From: Parabacteroides sp. FAFU027
GTDB taxonomy: Bacteria; Bacteroidota; Bacteroidia; Bacteroidales; UBA7332
Direction: 5' to 3'
Assembly (NCBI RefSeq): GCF_022808675.1
Contig: NZ_JAKZKV010000002.1
Span: forward strand, 1 to 64,000
DNA length: 64,000 nt
A program made the translations under genes and the position numbers. Below, piece by piece: positions 63,551 to 64,000 of the stretch. Under the pieces are notes generated by a model that was not told the origin of the DNA, ran no database searches, and was given only the letters and a program-made list of their open reading frames with translations. Positions within the stretch are counted from its first letter, which is position 1. Every line of letters begins with the position of its first letter.

Positions 63551-64000
63551 TAAATTTCAGTATTTGGACTAAATTGATGGATAAAACAAAAGTTATCAAC
63601 ATCCTCAACAAAATAAAAAGCCGGTGCATCAGACACCGGCTTTACTATCCTTATCCACGCTTCTGGATATTGACGGCATTTGCCATATTCATGATCTGGT
63701 TTGCATTCGCTCTTCCCAGACCCTTGTTTAAGCCGGTATATTCGACCATCATCGAAGACGAAAACGGCAACTTTCTCTCTGCCCGGATCGCCAACGATTA
63801 CCAGTGGCGATTTCCGAAGACGGATAGCGTTCCTGATAAATTCAAACAATGCGTGAGGTTTTTCGAGGATGAATACTTCTTCTATCATCCCGGGGTAAAT
63901 CCGGTCTCATTTGGTCGGGCCATTATCCAGAACATTAAAGCTAAGAAGGTAGTCAGTGGCGGCAGTACGCTCACCATGCAGGTCATTCGCATGAGTCTGA
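63547..64000 (+). CDS. pbpC: Penicillin-binding protein 1C, N-terminal part
   Basis: 151 residues, cut off by the end of the window. It starts with ATGA overlapping the A2M stop (an in-frame ATG at 63577 is an alternative). A cytoplasmic basic segment and a membrane helix (about 44-57; FWILTAFAIFMIWFAF) are followed by the start of the glycosyltransferase-51 domain: FFEDEYFFYHPG (motif with the catalytic Glu, about 104) and GGSTLTMQVIRMS (about 139-151). It polymerises peptidoglycan; co-occurrence with A2M suggests wall repair after damage. A terminator-like hairpin lies within codons 24-33. Confidence 0.88.
   Translation, partial: MINFSIWTKLMDKTKVINILNKIKSRCIRHRLYYPYPRFWILTAFAIFMIWFAFALPRPLFKPVYSTIIEDENGNFLSARIANDYQWRFPKTDSVPDKFKQCVRFFEDEYFFYHPGVNPVSFGRAIIQNIKAKKVVSGGSTLTMQVIRMSL
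63617..63643 (+). terminator. Terminator-like hairpin inside the 5' end of pbpC
   Basis: AAAGCCGGTG (63617-63626) and CACCGGCTTT (63634-63643) form a perfect 10-bp stem with a 7-base loop, directly after A2M and inside the pbpC reading frame. The following T-run is short (TTT, then ACT), so termination would be partial. Confidence 0.5.

Overview
The window looks like a chromosomal stretch of a Bacteroidota member, probably order Bacteroidales. The evidence is a SusC/SusD pair, four large secreted proteins ending in type IX secretion (T9SS) type A sorting domains, AraC regulators of the kind that control polysaccharide utilisation loci (PULs), promoter elements of the TAnnTTTG type and little Shine-Dalgarno use. 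T9SS in a PUL argues against Bacteroides itself and fits a Paludibacter-like or related lineage; that placement is a guess.

Layout. 1-0.15 kb: tail of a probable transposase. 0.5-29.8 kb: an acidic-polysaccharide (probably pectin) utilisation locus with a kinase-less propeller/AraC membrane regulator, two parallel beta-helix glycosidases (GH28-like), an alginate-lyase-fold enzyme with LamG and T9SS domains, three non-catalytic LamG/T9SS surface proteins, susC/susD, two more unusual AraC regulators (one with tandem DNA-binding domains, one with a degenerate receiver), an aldose epimerase and a Gfo/Idh/MocA oxidoreductase. 29.8-35.3 kb: RND efflux operon (permease, adaptor, TolC-like). 35.4-45.8 kb: PAP2 phosphatase, DUF234 ATPase, a very large PPi-PEPCK-like protein, DUF805, Bax-inhibitor-1, an unknown gene behind a helically phased promoter array, and DUF3467. 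46.0-55.8 kb: a complete galacturonate pathway (exuT, eda, kdgK, uxaC divergent from a LacI regulator, uxaB, uxaA), the intracellular counterpart of the PUL. 55.9-57.7 kb: a small accessory island with two unknown genes, two degenerate tRNA-like sequences and a 12-copy palindrome array with an exact 41-bp period. 58.0-64.0 kb: alpha-2-macroglobulin and the start of pbpC (PBP1C), cut by the window end.

Likely flow: secreted beta-helix hydrolases and the lyase-fold enzyme cut polyuronate at the surface, SusCD imports oligomers, ExuT brings uronate across the inner membrane, and UxaC-UxaB-UxaA-KdgK-Eda turn galacturonate into pyruvate and glyceraldehyde-3-phosphate. The large PEPCK-like enzyme could connect this to C3/C4 metabolism.

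The most unusual features are non-coding: the 41-bp palindrome array (57231-57694); a two-part promoter signature with an invariant 60-bp offset before three PUL operons, two of them lying in a duplicated leader; a run of five CCATA repeats at exact 11-bp spacing before the unknown gene at 44399; paired 18-bp palindromes before the PEPCK-like gene; and a recurring palindrome (AAACCTAACAGG type) that seems to act as a terminator.
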